NCBI RefSeq assembly: GCF_000166275.1
Contig: NZ_CM001023.1
Coordinates: 2,979,001 to 3,043,000, forward strand
DNA: 64,000 bases
Source: Algoriphagus machipongonensis
GTDB taxonomy: Bacteria; Bacteroidota; Bacteroidia; Cytophagales; Cyclobacteriaceae
Direction: 5' to 3'
Shown here: in pieces, positions 9,163-18,696 of the stretch
Position numbering within the stretch: the stretch's first letter is position 1
How the letters are laid out: each line of letters begins with the position of its first letter
Position numbers and translations under genes: made by a program
The notes under the pieces: model-generated
The model's database searches: none
What the model was told of the DNA's origin: nothing
Seen by the model: the letters and a program-made list of their open reading frames with translations, nothing else

Positions 9163-10665
9163 TTATACTTTAAACTTCTGGATTTTTTCCAACTGGCTTT
9201 TCCAATGGGAATAAACCTCTTCATACTGCTCGAAAAAGTTTTCATTTGGCTCCACAGTCTCTAACAACTCCAATCCTTCAAAAGCCTCACTTTCACTCTT
9301 ATACAAGCCTATACCAATTCCTGCCCCTCTTGCTGCTCCCTGAGCTCCGTCAGTATCATACAGCTCCAATACTACTTTATTCATGTGAACAAAGGTTTTT
9401 CTAAATATGGGGCTCAAAAACATATTGGCTTTACCAGCTTTTACTGTTTTCAAGTCCATTCCCATATCCTGCATGATTCTGAAACCAAAAGTCAGGGCGG
9501 ATACAATCCCTTCCTGAGCGGCTCTAATCATATGTTTTTTATCATGCTTTAGTAAATCCAAGCCCATCATATGAGCTCCAACTTGTTTATTCTGCATGAT
9601 TCTTTCGGCTCCATTACCAAAAGGTATGAAGGATAATCCATCTGCTCCAATTGGAGCTGAACTACCCAAGTTATTCATTTCATCATACCCAATTTTCGCG
9701 GCACCCATTAATTTTTTTATCCAGCTATTGAGGATTCCTGTGCCATTGATACAAAGTAGAACTCCATAAGAAGGATTTTCTACGGTATGATTAACATGAA
9801 CAAAAGTATTTACTCTCGAAAGTGGATCATACAAAGGAGTATCACAAACCCCATATACTGTACCTGAAGTACCTGCTGTGGTAGCTAACTCACCTGGCTT
9901 CAATACCTCCAAAGAAAAGGCATTATTGGGTTGGTCTCCTGCTCGGTAAGAGACAGGAACACCTGTTTCAATACCTGTTGCCTCTGAAGCTTCCTTGGTA
10001 ACTGTCCCCTGTAAGGAATACGAAGGTAATGCTTTTGGCAACCATTCCTTAGAAATTTGGTAGGTATCTAATACTTTTTGACTTACACCGTTTTCTTTGA
10101 AATCCCAAAAAATCCCTTCGGATAGACCTGTTTCTGATGTTAATATTTCTCCTGTTAGCTTCATGGCGATATAATCACCGGGAAGCATAATTTTATGGAT
10201 TTTAGCAGCTAACTCTGGCTCATTTTCAATCACCCACCTTAGCTTTGAAGCAGTAAAGTTCCCAGGAGAATTTAATAAATGAGGTAGGCAGTAATCCTCT
10301 CCCATTTCTTTAAAAGCTTTTTCTCCAATCCCTACAGCTCTACTATCACACCAAATAATCGATGGTCTTAAGACATTTTGGTCCTTATCAACCAAAACCA
10401 ATCCATGCATTTGGTAAGCAATCCCTATTCCTTTAAGCTCACCTGCTTTCACAGATGATTTTGAAAGCACATACTTACTAGCCTGTTTAATATATTTCCA
10501 CCAGGTTTCTGGGTTTTGTTCAGCCCAACCAGCTTCTGGTGCTTGAATCTCCATTTCTTCCTCTGGAAAAGCTTTGCTACAAATAGCTTTTCCCGAATCT
10601 GCGTCTAAAAGGGACGCCTTTATTGAAGAACTTCCTATATCAAGCCCTAACAGTAATTGTCTCAT
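9163..10665 (-). CDS. xylB: Xylulokinase
   Basis: 500 residues of the FGGY carbohydrate kinase family. It phosphorylates D-xylulose to D-xylulose 5-phosphate with ATP. The N-terminus [17 protein letters not shown] is the first phosphate-binding loop of the actin-like ATPase fold; [27 protein letters not shown] and [11 protein letters not shown] (catalytic Asp) are typical of xylulokinases, and [12 protein letters not shown] is the second-domain phosphate loop. It sits 17 bases after the symporter gene and 29 bases before xylA, so all three are co-transcribed. Length and motifs are complete; nothing unusual seen. Confidence 0.97.
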   Translation of the reverse strand: MRQLLLGLDIGSSSIKASLLDADSGKAICSKAFPEEEMEIQAPEAGWAEQNPETWWKYIKQASKYVLSKSSVKAGELKGIGIAYQMHGLVLVDKDQNVLRPSIIWCDSRAVGIGEKAFKEMGEDYCLPHLLNSPGNFTASKLRWVIENEPELAAKIHKIMLPGDYIAMKLTGEILTSETGLSEGIFWDFKENGVSQKVLDTYQISKEWLPKALPSYSLQGTVTKEASEATGIETGVPVSYRAGDQPNNAFSLEVLKPGELATTAGTSGTVYGVCDTPLYDPLSRVNTFVHVNHTVENPSYGVLLCINGTGILNSWIKKLMGAAKIGYDEMNNLGSSAPIGADGLSFIPFGNGAERIMQNKQVGAHMMGLDLLKHDKKHMIRAAQEGIVSALTFGFRIMQDMGMDLKTVKAGKANMFLSPIFRKTFVHMNKVVLELYDTDGAQGAARGAGIGIGLYKSESEAFEGLELLETVEPNENFFEQYEEVYSHWKSQLEKIQKFKV

Positions 10666-10682
10666 GAATTAGTTAATTGAAT

Positions 10683-12326
10683 TTACCAGAAAACGATATA
10701 TAATGCAGCTGTAATACCTGCAATCAAAACAGCACCAATTTTAAAGGTAGTACTGGTTTTGAATAGCTCTTTATTGATTTCGATGCTATTTGGATGATCT
10801 TTCCCTTTACCTTCTACTAAACTGATGATAATCATCAGTGCAGCTAAAATTAAGAATACCACACCCATTCTATCAATGAATGGTAAATTTGGTAAGCCTA
10901 CTTTCAACACAAATGACAAAGGAATACTCAATGCCGCAGCTGTTAAAGCAGCGTTTGAGGTAGTTTTTTTCCAGAAAACTCCGAAGAAGAAAATCGCAAA
11001 AACTCCTGGGCTAATAAAGCCTGTATATTCCTGGATAAATTGGAATGCCTGATCCAATTGACCTAAAGCAGGCGCAACTATCGCGGCAACTAGGAAAGCT
11101 ACAAAAGCGGTAATTCTACCTACTTTCACTTGTTTAGCCTCAGATGCTCCTTTACTGAAATACTTTTGGTAAATATCCATCGTAAAGATGGTAGAAGTAC
11201 TATTTGCCATAGATGCCAAAGAAGAAACAATCGCTGCTGTCAATGCTGCAAAAGCAAGACCTTTCAAACCAACGGGTAATAACTGAAGCAGCGTAGGATA
11301 CGCTCTATCAGATTTTACCAAGTTGGTAGCTGGATCTTTCATGGACTCTATGAAACTCACATCAATTCCATTTTCAACAATAACGAATGCTGCAATTCCA
11401 GGAATCACAACAATCAAAGGCATTAATAACTTAAGGAAACCTGCGAAAATCATCCCTTTTTGGGCTTCATCCAGATTTTTAGCCGCCAAGGCTCTTTGGG
11501 TAATATATTGATTGAATCCCCAATAGCTCAAGTTGGTGATCCACATACCTCCTACTAACACAGAGATGCCAGGTAAATCAAGGTATGCATCTCTCACTCC
11601 TCCAGCTCCATCAGGAATCATCATTTCACCCTGTGACAATATCATAGAAAAATGACCTGGAACTTCTCTTCTCAATAAACTAAGTCCTTCCCAAGCATCA
11701 CCAGAACCAACCATTTGAAGGGCGATGTAAGTCGTAGCAAGTCCACCCGCTACAAGGAAAACTACTTGAACCACGTCAGTCCATGCAACGGCTTTTAGCC
11801 CGCCATAAATAGAATAAATCATGGCAAAAGTTGCCAAACCTAGAATCCCATAAATCATGGGTACATTTAGGATAGTATTTAAACTTAAAGCTCCTAAGTA
11901 TAAAACAGATGTAAGGTTTACAAATACATACAACAAAAGCCAGAATACCGCCATGGTGGTTCTTACTCGGGTATCATAACGATCTAATAAGAATCCCGGC
12001 ATGGTATAAATTCCTTTCTTGATATAGACAGGCAAAAAGAAAATCGCAACTACCAAAAGTGTCACGGCTGCCATCCATTCGTAGGTCGAAATTGCTAATC
12101 CTAACGCAAATCCGGAACCAGACATGCCGATAAATTGCTCAGCAGAAATATTGGAAGCAATTAAAGAGGCTCCAACTGCCCACCAGGGAAGTGCTTTGGA
12201 TGCAAGAAAGTAATCAGAAGAGTTTTTTACGTGCCCTTTCTTTTCTCTGGATACAAAAATGCCCATACCGACGATGAGCAAACAATATCCAATGAAAACT
12301 ATCAGATCTAACGGTTCTAAAAGCAT
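10683..12326 (-). CDS. Sodium:solute symporter, probable Na+/xylose transporter
   Basis: 547 residues with about 14 predicted membrane helices, a member of the SSS family related to Na+/glucose and Na+/galactose transporters. Diagnostic segments are SSDYFLASKALPWWAVGASLIASNISAEQ at the first helices, GGLKAVAWTDVVQ, and SSLASMANSTSTIFTMDIYQ near the Na+ site. It is the first gene of a three-gene unit with xylB (17 bases downstream) and xylA, which strongly suggests that xylose is the substrate. It acts in the inner membrane. No clear promoter motif was found in the 119 bases upstream; a short AT-rich inverted repeat there is too weak to call an operator. Confidence 0.92.
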   Translation of the reverse strand: MLLEPLDLIVFIGYCLLIVGMGIFVSREKKGHVKNSSDYFLASKALPWWAVGASLIASNISAEQFIGMSGSGFALGLAISTYEWMAAVTLLVVAIFFLPVYIKKGIYTMPGFLLDRYDTRVRTTMAVFWLLLYVFVNLTSVLYLGALSLNTILNVPMIYGILGLATFAMIYSIYGGLKAVAWTDVVQVVFLVAGGLATTYIALQMVGSGDAWEGLSLLRREVPGHFSMILSQGEMMIPDGAGGVRDAYLDLPGISVLVGGMWITNLSYWGFNQYITQRALAAKNLDEAQKGMIFAGFLKLLMPLIVVIPGIAAFVIVENGIDVSFIESMKDPATNLVKSDRAYPTLLQLLPVGLKGLAFAALTAAIVSSLASMANSTSTIFTMDIYQKYFSKGASEAKQVKVGRITAFVAFLVAAIVAPALGQLDQAFQFIQEYTGFISPGVFAIFFFGVFWKKTTSNAALTAAALSIPLSFVLKVGLPNLPFIDRMGVVFLILAALMIIISLVEGKGKDHPNSIEINKELFKTSTTFKIGAVLIAGITAALYIVFW

Positions 12327-12445
12327 AATACAGTAGGTTGGGGTTTGGGCTTAAGGTTTAAATTATCTGTCAAAAATTTAAGACAAGGCGATAAATATAA
12401 GACTTTCATTGAAAGGACTAAAAATAATTTATCCTGATTATTTTT

Positions 12446-13258
12446 TCAGTCGAAAAGACCTTCTAAAAACGAGAGGGGTTTTGTCGAATATTCAATTAGC
12501 CCAATCTTACCTAAATAGCTTATTCCCATAGCATTACTCACCCAAACTGTATCTGCTTTTGCTAAATGTTCCGGCAAAAATGATCCTTCATGTAATTCTA
12601 GTCCTTTTGCTGTCAAAGCTTCAATAATCACTCCTCTACCTACCCCTGCTAAACAAGAACAGCGTAATGAGGGGGTAAAAATTTCTGATCCTATCTTCCA
12701 AAAAATATTAGCTGAACCAGCCTCAGAAATAAACCCTCTTTGATCAAGCAATATGACTTCATCCATCTTTTTTTCCTCCCGCTCCTTGTTTGCCAATACA
12801 TAAGGAAGCGAATTCAATGTCTTCAGTTGACTCCAAGGATTAGGAAAAAGGCAAATCTCATTTGTGATAAATGCTAGTTTTTTTATTTCTGGCGCTTTTG
12901 AAAATTCTTTAATAAATAGAATTTGATGAACTTCAGAAGATTGAGGTGTATACGTACCCGATTTTGCACGGAATACATTCCATCTAATCCTGAGAGATTT
13001 TTTTCCAAATGTGGATTCTAAAAATTTCTCCAAGCCATCTATATCCACTTTATCTTCGCTGAGACCAAGTAACTCCAAGCCTTTTTTTAACCTAGCTTCA
13101 TGTTTTTCAGAAAATCGAATTTCACCATTTTTAAAAACCATAGACTCAAATAGTCCATCTCCAAAATTCATTCCTCGGTTAGAAATGGGAAAGGAATCCG
13201 CTGAATCCCATTTCATCAATTTATCATCAAAGACGTAGTTTGTCTCAAAATCGCTCAT
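12446..13258 (-). CDS. PLP-dependent aminotransferase class IV (aminodeoxychorismate lyase / branched-chain aminotransferase-like)
   Basis: 270 residues from the ATG at 13258; a TTG four codons earlier is less likely. Fold-type IV PLP enzyme: N-terminal SNRGMNFGDGLFESM, the presumed PLP lysine in LKTLNSLPYVLANKER, and EAGSANIFW near residue 185. The lysine motif KTLN-x-L is closer to 4-amino-4-deoxychorismate lyase (PabC, folate synthesis) than to IlvE, and the length also fits PabC. No pabA or pabB lies nearby in the window, so the assignment stays at family level. It is divergent from sdaAB with about 165 bases between starts. Confidence 0.82.
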   Translation of the reverse strand: MSDFETNYVFDDKLMKWDSADSFPISNRGMNFGDGLFESMVFKNGEIRFSEKHEARLKKGLELLGLSEDKVDIDGLEKFLESTFGKKSLRIRWNVFRAKSGTYTPQSSEVHQILFIKEFSKAPEIKKLAFITNEICLFPNPWSQLKTLNSLPYVLANKEREEKKMDEVILLDQRGFISEAGSANIFWKIGSEIFTPSLRCSCLAGVGRGVIIEALTAKGLELHEGSFLPEHLAKADTVWVSNAMGISYLGKIGLIEYSTKPLSFLEGLFD

Positions 13259-13422
13259 TATTATGTTCAATTTCGGTCAGTTCGAAAAAATGTCAATTTA
13301 TTAAACAGTTAAAAGTAGCAAAGAAATCATCCTTGCTATTGAAAATTGAGGGATAAATTACATTTTTGAGTAGAATAACGATCTATTCAATTCATTAGCA
13401 TTAATATTGGGTAAAATTTTAT

Positions 13423-14100
13423 ATGGCAAATAAAAGTAGCGTTTTTGATATGATCGGACCTGTCATGATTGGACCTTCTTCTTCACATACTGCAGGTGTT
13501 GTTAGAATTGCTAGAGCTGCCATCAGAGTTCTTGGAAAGAAACCGCAGAAGGCGGTTATTACCTTTTATAATTCATTTGCCAGGACCTATGAGGGCCATG
13601 GTAGTGATCGAGCGATAATTGGAGGTTTGATGGATTTCAAAACCGATGATCCAAAAATCAAAAATGCTTTACAAATTGCGGAGGAAATTGGATTTGAATA
13701 TCAATTTAAGTCCATTGGAAATTCTTCTATTCACCACCCTAACACGATCAAACTTATCTTAAGTTATGAGGACAGACAAGTGGAAGTAATCGGTGAAAGT
13801 TTAGGAGGAGGAATCATTAATATTGCAGAAGTTGATGGTTTTGTAGCAAATTTTTCTGCCAAAAATCATACGTTAATTATCAAAGCTGAGGATGTTTCTG
13901 GTGCTATTGCATTTATTTCTAGTGTAATTGCGCAGGAAAAAACGAATATTGCAACCATGTCAGTATCTAGGAAAGGCAAAAATGATCGTGCCTGCCATGT
14001 TATTGAAATGGATTCCGGCATTCAGGAAATCACACTTCAATACCTTAAATCTCTCCCTTGGATTAAGGAATTAATTTATATTCCAGATATCGACTTATAA
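13423..14100 (+). CDS. sdaAB: L-serine ammonia-lyase, iron-sulfur-dependent, beta subunit
   Basis: 225 residues. The N-terminal part begins FDMIGPVMIGPSSSHTAGVVRIA, the signature of the beta chain of Fe-S L-serine dehydratase, followed by YEGHGSDRAIIGGLMD. The C-terminal third is an ACT domain (LIIKAEDVSGAIAFISS). The complete enzyme deaminates L-serine to pyruvate and needs an alpha chain that carries the cluster-binding cysteines. No alpha gene (sdaAA) is adjacent, so it must lie elsewhere or the subunit acts with an unlinked partner. The TolC gene begins 14 bases after its stop, suggesting co-transcription of unrelated functions. Confidence 0.92.
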   Translation: MANKSSVFDMIGPVMIGPSSSHTAGVVRIARAAIRVLGKKPQKAVITFYNSFARTYEGHGSDRAIIGGLMDFKTDDPKIKNALQIAEEIGFEYQFKSIGNSSIHHPNTIKLILSYEDRQVEVIGESLGGGIINIAEVDGFVANFSAKNHTLIIKAEDVSGAIAFISSVIAQEKTNIATMSVSRKGKNDRACHVIEMDSGIQEITLQYLKSLPWIKELIYIPDIDL

Positions 14101-14114
14101 TTATTTATCAACAC

Positions 14115-15452
14115 ATGAAAAAGAGCTTTTTTAGCTTCCTATTTATTTTAGGATTAGGATTTACTGCTTTTGCGCAAGAGATAACGATTCCAGAAGGACC
14201 TATTGACCTGGAAACGGCTGTTGCCATCGCATTGGAAAATAATCTTAATTTAGAAAGAAGCGAACTTAACCAACTAGCCAACGAAGCGACCCTCTTGCAA
14301 AATAAAGGGGCTCGGTATCCATCTCTTTCTGCAGGTGGTTCTACTAACTTCAACTGGGGTAGATCTATTAACCCTGCAACCAACTTATTTGAAACTCAAC
14401 GAATTGGTAACATCAATTTAAATGCGTCTTCAAATGTGACTTTATTTAACGCAGGAAGGATCACCAATAATATCAATCAAACGAAAGTAACTCTAGAGCA
14501 GGGTCTTTATAATATTGAAGCTACGAAGAATACCATCATTTTGAATGTGATAAACAATTACATCAATGTGGTTTTCAATCAAGAGCAGGTAAAAATAGCT
14601 GAAAGTCAGTTGAACGTGACCAATGACCAGCTAGAAAGAACCATTAAACTTGTTGAAGCGGGTTCTCTCCCCTATTCAGACCAATTAGATTTACAATCTC
14701 AATTAGCAACTAACAATGTTGACTTGATTAATGCCAAAGCAACTTTAAATACTTCTTTGCTTACGCTTGCTCAGGCGCTTCAAATCCCATTTACAGAGGA
14801 TTTCCAAATACAGAAACCAGATCTAGATGTAGATGATACCTTTATGGTCACAGAATCTTCTGCATCTATTTATGATGTAGCTTTGGAAACCATGCCAGAA
14901 ATCAAGGCAGCAAGCCTTGGAGTCTCTATTGCTGATTATGGGATCAAGTTGGCAAAAGCAGGGTACTATCCAACTTTGGCAATCGGAGCCAACTTAGGTA
15001 CCAACTATGTAGATATTTATGATGAGAAATTTGCAGATCAAATTGATTTCAACTTTTCTCAATCAGCAGGTCTTCAATTGAGTATTCCACTTTTCTCCAG
15101 AATGAATAACAAAGCAGCCGTGCAGCGAGCAAATGTTCAAAAACGACTTGCTGAAGTAACTGAGTTGGAAACAAAAAATCAGTTGAGACAAGATATTGAG
15201 ACAGCCTATACCAATGCTTTAGCATCAGAACAATCTTACCAAGCTTCCTTGACTAGAGTTGAGAACTTGAAAGAATCTTTTAGAATTGCGCAGCAAAGGT
15301 TTGAGCTTGGAGCTATTAATTCAGTAGACTTTCAAGTAGCTCAAAACAACTTGTTTTCGGCACAATCTCAACTTATCTACGACAAATACACATATATTTT
15401 CAGAGTAAAAGTGCTTGATTTTTACCTGGGTAATCCAATTAACTTAAACTAA
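14115..15452 (+). CDS. TolC family outer membrane efflux protein
   Basis: 445 residues with a Sec signal peptide ending in AFA before QEI. The body shows the two repeated halves of the TolC fold: long heptad-rich helices (AVAIALENNLNLERSELNQLA, and the second half starting near DVALETMPEIKAASLG) interrupted by short beta strands that form the outer-membrane barrel. Segments such as SANLTLFNAGR-like VTLFNAGRITN and QLSIPLFSRMNNKA are typical. It forms the outer channel for the MacA-like adaptor encoded 3 bases downstream. No pump gene follows inside this operon. Confidence 0.92.
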   Translation: MKKSFFSFLFILGLGFTAFAQEITIPEGPIDLETAVAIALENNLNLERSELNQLANEATLLQNKGARYPSLSAGGSTNFNWGRSINPATNLFETQRIGNINLNASSNVTLFNAGRITNNINQTKVTLEQGLYNIEATKNTIILNVINNYINVVFNQEQVKIAESQLNVTNDQLERTIKLVEAGSLPYSDQLDLQSQLATNNVDLINAKATLNTSLLTLAQALQIPFTEDFQIQKPDLDVDDTFMVTESSASIYDVALETMPEIKAASLGVSIADYGIKLAKAGYYPTLAIGANLGTNYVDIYDEKFADQIDFNFSQSAGLQLSIPLFSRMNNKAAVQRANVQKRLAEVTELETKNQLRQDIETAYTNALASEQSYQASLTRVENLKESFRIAQQRFELGAINSVDFQVAQNNLFSAQSQLIYDKYTYIFRVKVLDFYLGNPINLN

Positions 15453-15455
15453 ATC

Positions 15456-16751
15456 ATGGCTAAACAGAAGTCTAACAAGCTCTTGTATTACCTACTAGGT
15501 GCAGTAGGTGTAATTATTGTTTTTGCTATTATCGGCCGTGCAGCTGGCTGGGTAGGTGGAGCAAAAGAAACTGAAGTTGAATTTGCCAAGGCAAAAAGAG
15601 CGCAGATAATAGAAAAAGTAAGTGCTTCCGGAGAAATCCAACCTGAGGTAGAGGTTAAACTATCCCCTGATGTTGCAGGTGAGATCATCGAATTGAATGT
15701 GATTGAAGGTGACTCAGTTGCAGAAGGAAAACTTTTGGTAAAAATCAGACCTGATAACTTTATTTCAGCACTTGATAGAGCAAAAGCAAACTTAAACCAG
15801 CAGATGGCAAACTTGGCTCAAGCCAAAGCTAGTCTACAAAGATCTGAAGCACAGTTTACTCAAGCTGAACTCAATTATAACAGACAGAAGGGATTATATG
15901 AGCAGAAAGCAATCTCGGATGCTGATTTTGAAACAGCCCAAGCAAATTATATCACGGCTCAAAAAGATCTTGAAGCTGCAAAGCAGAATGTTATCGCATC
16001 TGAATTTGTTGTAAAAAGTTCTCAGGCAACCGTAAATGAATCAGCTGAAAACTTGAGGTTAACGAATGTTTACTCTCCCGTAGACGGTATTGTTTCTAAC
16101 CTTCTTGTAGAGAAAGGTGAACGTGTGGTAGGTACTCAGCAAATGGCAGGTACAGAGATGTTGACCATTGCAGATTTATCTAAAATGGAAGTTAGAGTAG
16201 ATGTGAATGAAAATGACATAATCCGCCTAAGTATGGGTGATACCACTATCATAGATGTGGACTCTTACTCTTCTACTGGCAAGAAATTCAAAGGTGTAGT
16301 AACAAGTATTGCAAATACTGCAAACACCAAAGCTTCTGCTGATGCAGTAACAGAATTTAAAGTGAAAATCAGAATCCTGAATAGTTCCTATCAAGATTTA
16401 GTGGATGAAGGAACAAAATATCCTTTCCGACCAGGAATGACAGCTTCGGTTGAAATTCTTACTACCACCTTAAACAATGCCTTGACAGTACCCCTTTCTT
16501 CTGTAACCACTAGAGATAATCAAATGGATACCTTAGCTGGCGGAAGTACTCAACCAAAAGAGTTGGTATTTGTAAGTGAAAATGGTGTTGCAAAAATTAA
16601 GGAAATTAAAACCGGAATTTCAGATTTTGAAAACATTCAGGTTTTAGAAGGAATCACAGAAGGAGAAGAAATCATCTCCGGACCTTACTTCATCGTCAGC
16701 AAGCAATTGAGCGAAGGTGATTTGGTGAAGAAAATGGGAAATGAGAATTAA
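15456..16751 (+). CDS. HlyD/MacA-type efflux periplasmic adaptor
   Basis: 431 residues. One N-terminal membrane helix (about 8-30) anchors it in the inner membrane. Then come the barrel-sandwich half VSASGEIQPEVEVKLSPDVAGEI, a long coiled-coil hairpin (residues about 105-200, rich in Ala/Gln/Leu), the second half VYSPVDGIVSNLLVEKGE, a beta-barrel and a membrane-proximal domain. This is the MacA layout used with MacB ABC exporters and, in Bacteroidota, also with other ABC permeases. It follows the TolC gene by 3 bases. A strong terminator follows directly, so the partner MacB-like permease and ATPase are not in this transcript. Confidence 0.92.
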   Translation: MAKQKSNKLLYYLLGAVGVIIVFAIIGRAAGWVGGAKETEVEFAKAKRAQIIEKVSASGEIQPEVEVKLSPDVAGEIIELNVIEGDSVAEGKLLVKIRPDNFISALDRAKANLNQQMANLAQAKASLQRSEAQFTQAELNYNRQKGLYEQKAISDADFETAQANYITAQKDLEAAKQNVIASEFVVKSSQATVNESAENLRLTNVYSPVDGIVSNLLVEKGERVVGTQQMAGTEMLTIADLSKMEVRVDVNENDIIRLSMGDTTIIDVDSYSSTGKKFKGVVTSIANTANTKASADAVTEFKVKIRILNSSYQDLVDEGTKYPFRPGMTASVEILTTTLNNALTVPLSSVTTRDNQMDTLAGGSTQPKELVFVSENGVAKIKEIKTGISDFENIQVLEGITEGEEIISGPYFIVSKQLSEGDLVKKMGNEN

Positions 16752-16774
16752 TCTATTTCACAAATTGCAATAAC

Positions 16775-16806
16775 AAAAAAAGCTCCTTTTGAGGAGCTTT
16801 TTTTGT
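16775..16806. terminator. Bidirectional rho-independent terminator
   Basis: Stem AAAAGCTCC / GGAGCTTTT with A-run before and T-run after, placed between the convergent MacA-like gene (+) and maf (-). It can end transcription from both sides. Confidence 0.92.
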
Positions 16807-16824
16807 ATCTGCCATCCTGTTTGT

Positions 16825-17415
16825 TCAGGACCATTTTTTCAATTCACGATAAATTAAGTGAAGCGGGAATCCCATGACATTAAAGTAGGATCCTTCCATT
16901 TTGGTCACTCCGATAAAGCCAATCCATTCTTGAATCCCATATGCACCAGCTTTATCAAAAGGTTGATACACATTGATATAATGCCAAATCTCTTCTTCTT
17001 CCAAAAAATTAAAAGTCACATGAGTTTCATCTTCTAATGTGAATTGCCTTGTATGATCTTTGAAAGTGACAGCGGTCATCACCGTATGGGTAGAGCCAGA
17101 AAGACTTTTAAGCATATCAAAGGCCTCATCTTTATTATTGGGCTTACCTAACACATGATTATTTTCAATTACCACAGTATCTGAAGTAATCAGAATCTCA
17201 TTCTCCGCTAATTCATCAGGATATGCATCCGCCTTCTTTTTACTAAGATAAGCTGCCACATACTCTGGCTTCATATCAGAGGGGATCTTCTCATCTACCG
17301 GATTTACTTTCACTTCAAATTCTACTTCCAAACCCCTTAGCAACTCTTGTCTCCTGGGAGAATTAGAGGCTAAAATTATTTTCTTGTTACTTAAATTATT
17401 TAAGAAAGACTCCAT
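16825..17415 (-). CDS. maf: Maf family nucleoside triphosphate pyrophosphatase
   Basis: 196 residues from ATG 17415. The start KKIILASNSPRRQELLRGL contains the SxRR substrate motif, and ITSDTVVIENNHVLGKP contains the DTVV metal-binding motif of Maf/YhdE-like enzymes. GAYGIQEWIGFIG and GSYFNVMGFPL are conserved C-terminal blocks. The family hydrolyses modified or canonical NTPs (dTTP, UTP, m7GTP) to the monophosphate and pyrophosphate in the cytosol. The first 20 bases overlap the end of the DUF1015 gene, showing translational coupling within the accC-DUF1015-maf operon. Complete length; shared terminator with the opposite gene. Confidence 0.95.
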   Translation of the reverse strand: MESFLNNLSNKKIILASNSPRRQELLRGLEVEFEVKVNPVDEKIPSDMKPEYVAAYLSKKKADAYPDELAENEILITSDTVVIENNHVLGKPNNKDEAFDMLKSLSGSTHTVMTAVTFKDHTRQFTLEDETHVTFNFLEEEEIWHYINVYQPFDKAGAYGIQEWIGFIGVTKMEGSYFNVMGFPLHLIYRELKKWS

Positions 17416-18694
17416 AGTCAAATTCAAACTCTTTTTGATTGATACTGGCGAATAATAAACCACCCAAGGCTTTGGGATAAAAGTAGGTAGACTTTTGAGG
17501 CATCACATACCCAGATTTACATACTTCCATAACCTGGTTTAATTCCAGCTCCCGTGTAATGACGGCAAAGCTAGCCTTTCCTTGCTGTACTTCATGTATA
17601 CATCTGGAAAAATTTCTCTCATATTTGATCATATCAGAACTCCTTTGCTGTTCCAAATTCATTCCCAATATTTGATCAAAAACCACCTCATGTAAAACTG
17701 CCAAATCTAGCTTTTTGATAAGCTCTGGATAATTAGAAGAATAGGCATTGATTTTATCTGATTTCAACTCCATTAAAAAACTTTCTTCTCCTATTACCAA
17801 TCCATAAGACCATGGTTTGTGAAATGCATAAGCACCCAGCTCTTCCTGGTCATGAAATTTCTTCAGTTCAAACCAACCCCCCAGTTTTTCGAGAAAATCA
17901 GTTTTATTCAAATTTAAATCCCTGAACAAACGGTGGGTTGGAAGGATTTTTAAATGATTCCCAACAGTATTGGTCAAATACATTAAATGGTAATCGGAAC
18001 CTTTCCAATTTTGGCCAGGCAACTGCTCTTTATTTTCATTCTTATAGGCAATTGCTCCTTCTAGTCGATGATGGCCATCGGCTAAAATCACAGGTTTATC
18101 TTTTAGTACCGAGATAAACTTTTTTATTTTATTTGGCTCATCTATTAATGCAAGCACCTCTCTTACCCCTTGGTAATCTTCAATCTCATAAATCGGATTT
18201 TGCATGGCTTCATCCATAAATGCTTCCAATTGATTATCTAAATCTTCATAGAGACCATGCGTGGGGCTTGCTTGTATTTCTGTTGCTTTTAATAAATCAA
18301 TACGATCATTGACCGCAGAAACGATCGTGTTTTCATGTCTAAGGATTTTTCCTTCCTCCCAATCATATGCTTTGATATGGGCCATAAATCCCTTTCTGCA
18401 TCTTTCTTGATGCTCTCCTTGTAACCTAAAATACTGGTAATAAACATATATCCCAGGCTTTTGATCTTGACATAAAATGCCTTTTGTCTTCCATTGGGAT
18501 AAAGTTTTTTTTGCATTAGTTGCCGGATTAGGTCCTTTGGGAACAGCCAGATGAATACTATTCAGCGGATTTTTATATAATAATTCCCTTTGCTTTTCAG
18601 AAACGACATCAAATAAGGGAGCTGTCAAAAGCTCCATTTCTTTAGCGTATTTATCCTGGTATCTCCAAGCTTTGATTGGTAAGATTTCTGCCAT
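17396..18694 (-). CDS. DUF1015 domain-containing protein
   Basis: 432 residues from ATG 18694. The best conserved segment is VILADGHHRLEGAIAYKNE in the middle, together with the N-terminal KAWRYQDKY and the central block of the DUF1015 family. The ADGHHR motif resembles the nucleotide- or metal-handling motif of ParB/sulfiredoxin-like proteins, and DUF1015 has been grouped with phosphoserine- or kinase-like functions only by prediction. It lies 2 bases after accC and overlaps maf by 20 bases. The function is not established and the operon gives no decisive clue. Confidence 0.88.
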   Translation of the reverse strand: MAEILPIKAWRYQDKYAKEMELLTAPLFDVVSEKQRELLYKNPLNSIHLAVPKGPNPATNAKKTLSQWKTKGILCQDQKPGIYVYYQYFRLQGEHQERCRKGFMAHIKAYDWEEGKILRHENTIVSAVNDRIDLLKATEIQASPTHGLYEDLDNQLEAFMDEAMQNPIYEIEDYQGVREVLALIDEPNKIKKFISVLKDKPVILADGHHRLEGAIAYKNENKEQLPGQNWKGSDYHLMYLTNTVGNHLKILPTHRLFRDLNLNKTDFLEKLGGWFELKKFHDQEELGAYAFHKPWSYGLVIGEESFLMELKSDKINAYSSNYPELIKKLDLAVLHEVVFDQILGMNLEQQRSSDMIKYERNFSRCIHEVQQGKASFAVITRELELNQVMEVCKSGYVMPQKSTYFYPKALGGLLFASINQKEFEFDYGVFLK

Positions 18695-18696
18695 GA

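Noticed and set aside
12357..12381. Inverted AT repeat (TTTAAATT / AAATTTAA) upstream of the xylose operon
   Set aside because: Pure A/T arms in AT-rich DNA are expected by chance; no promoter elements line up with it.
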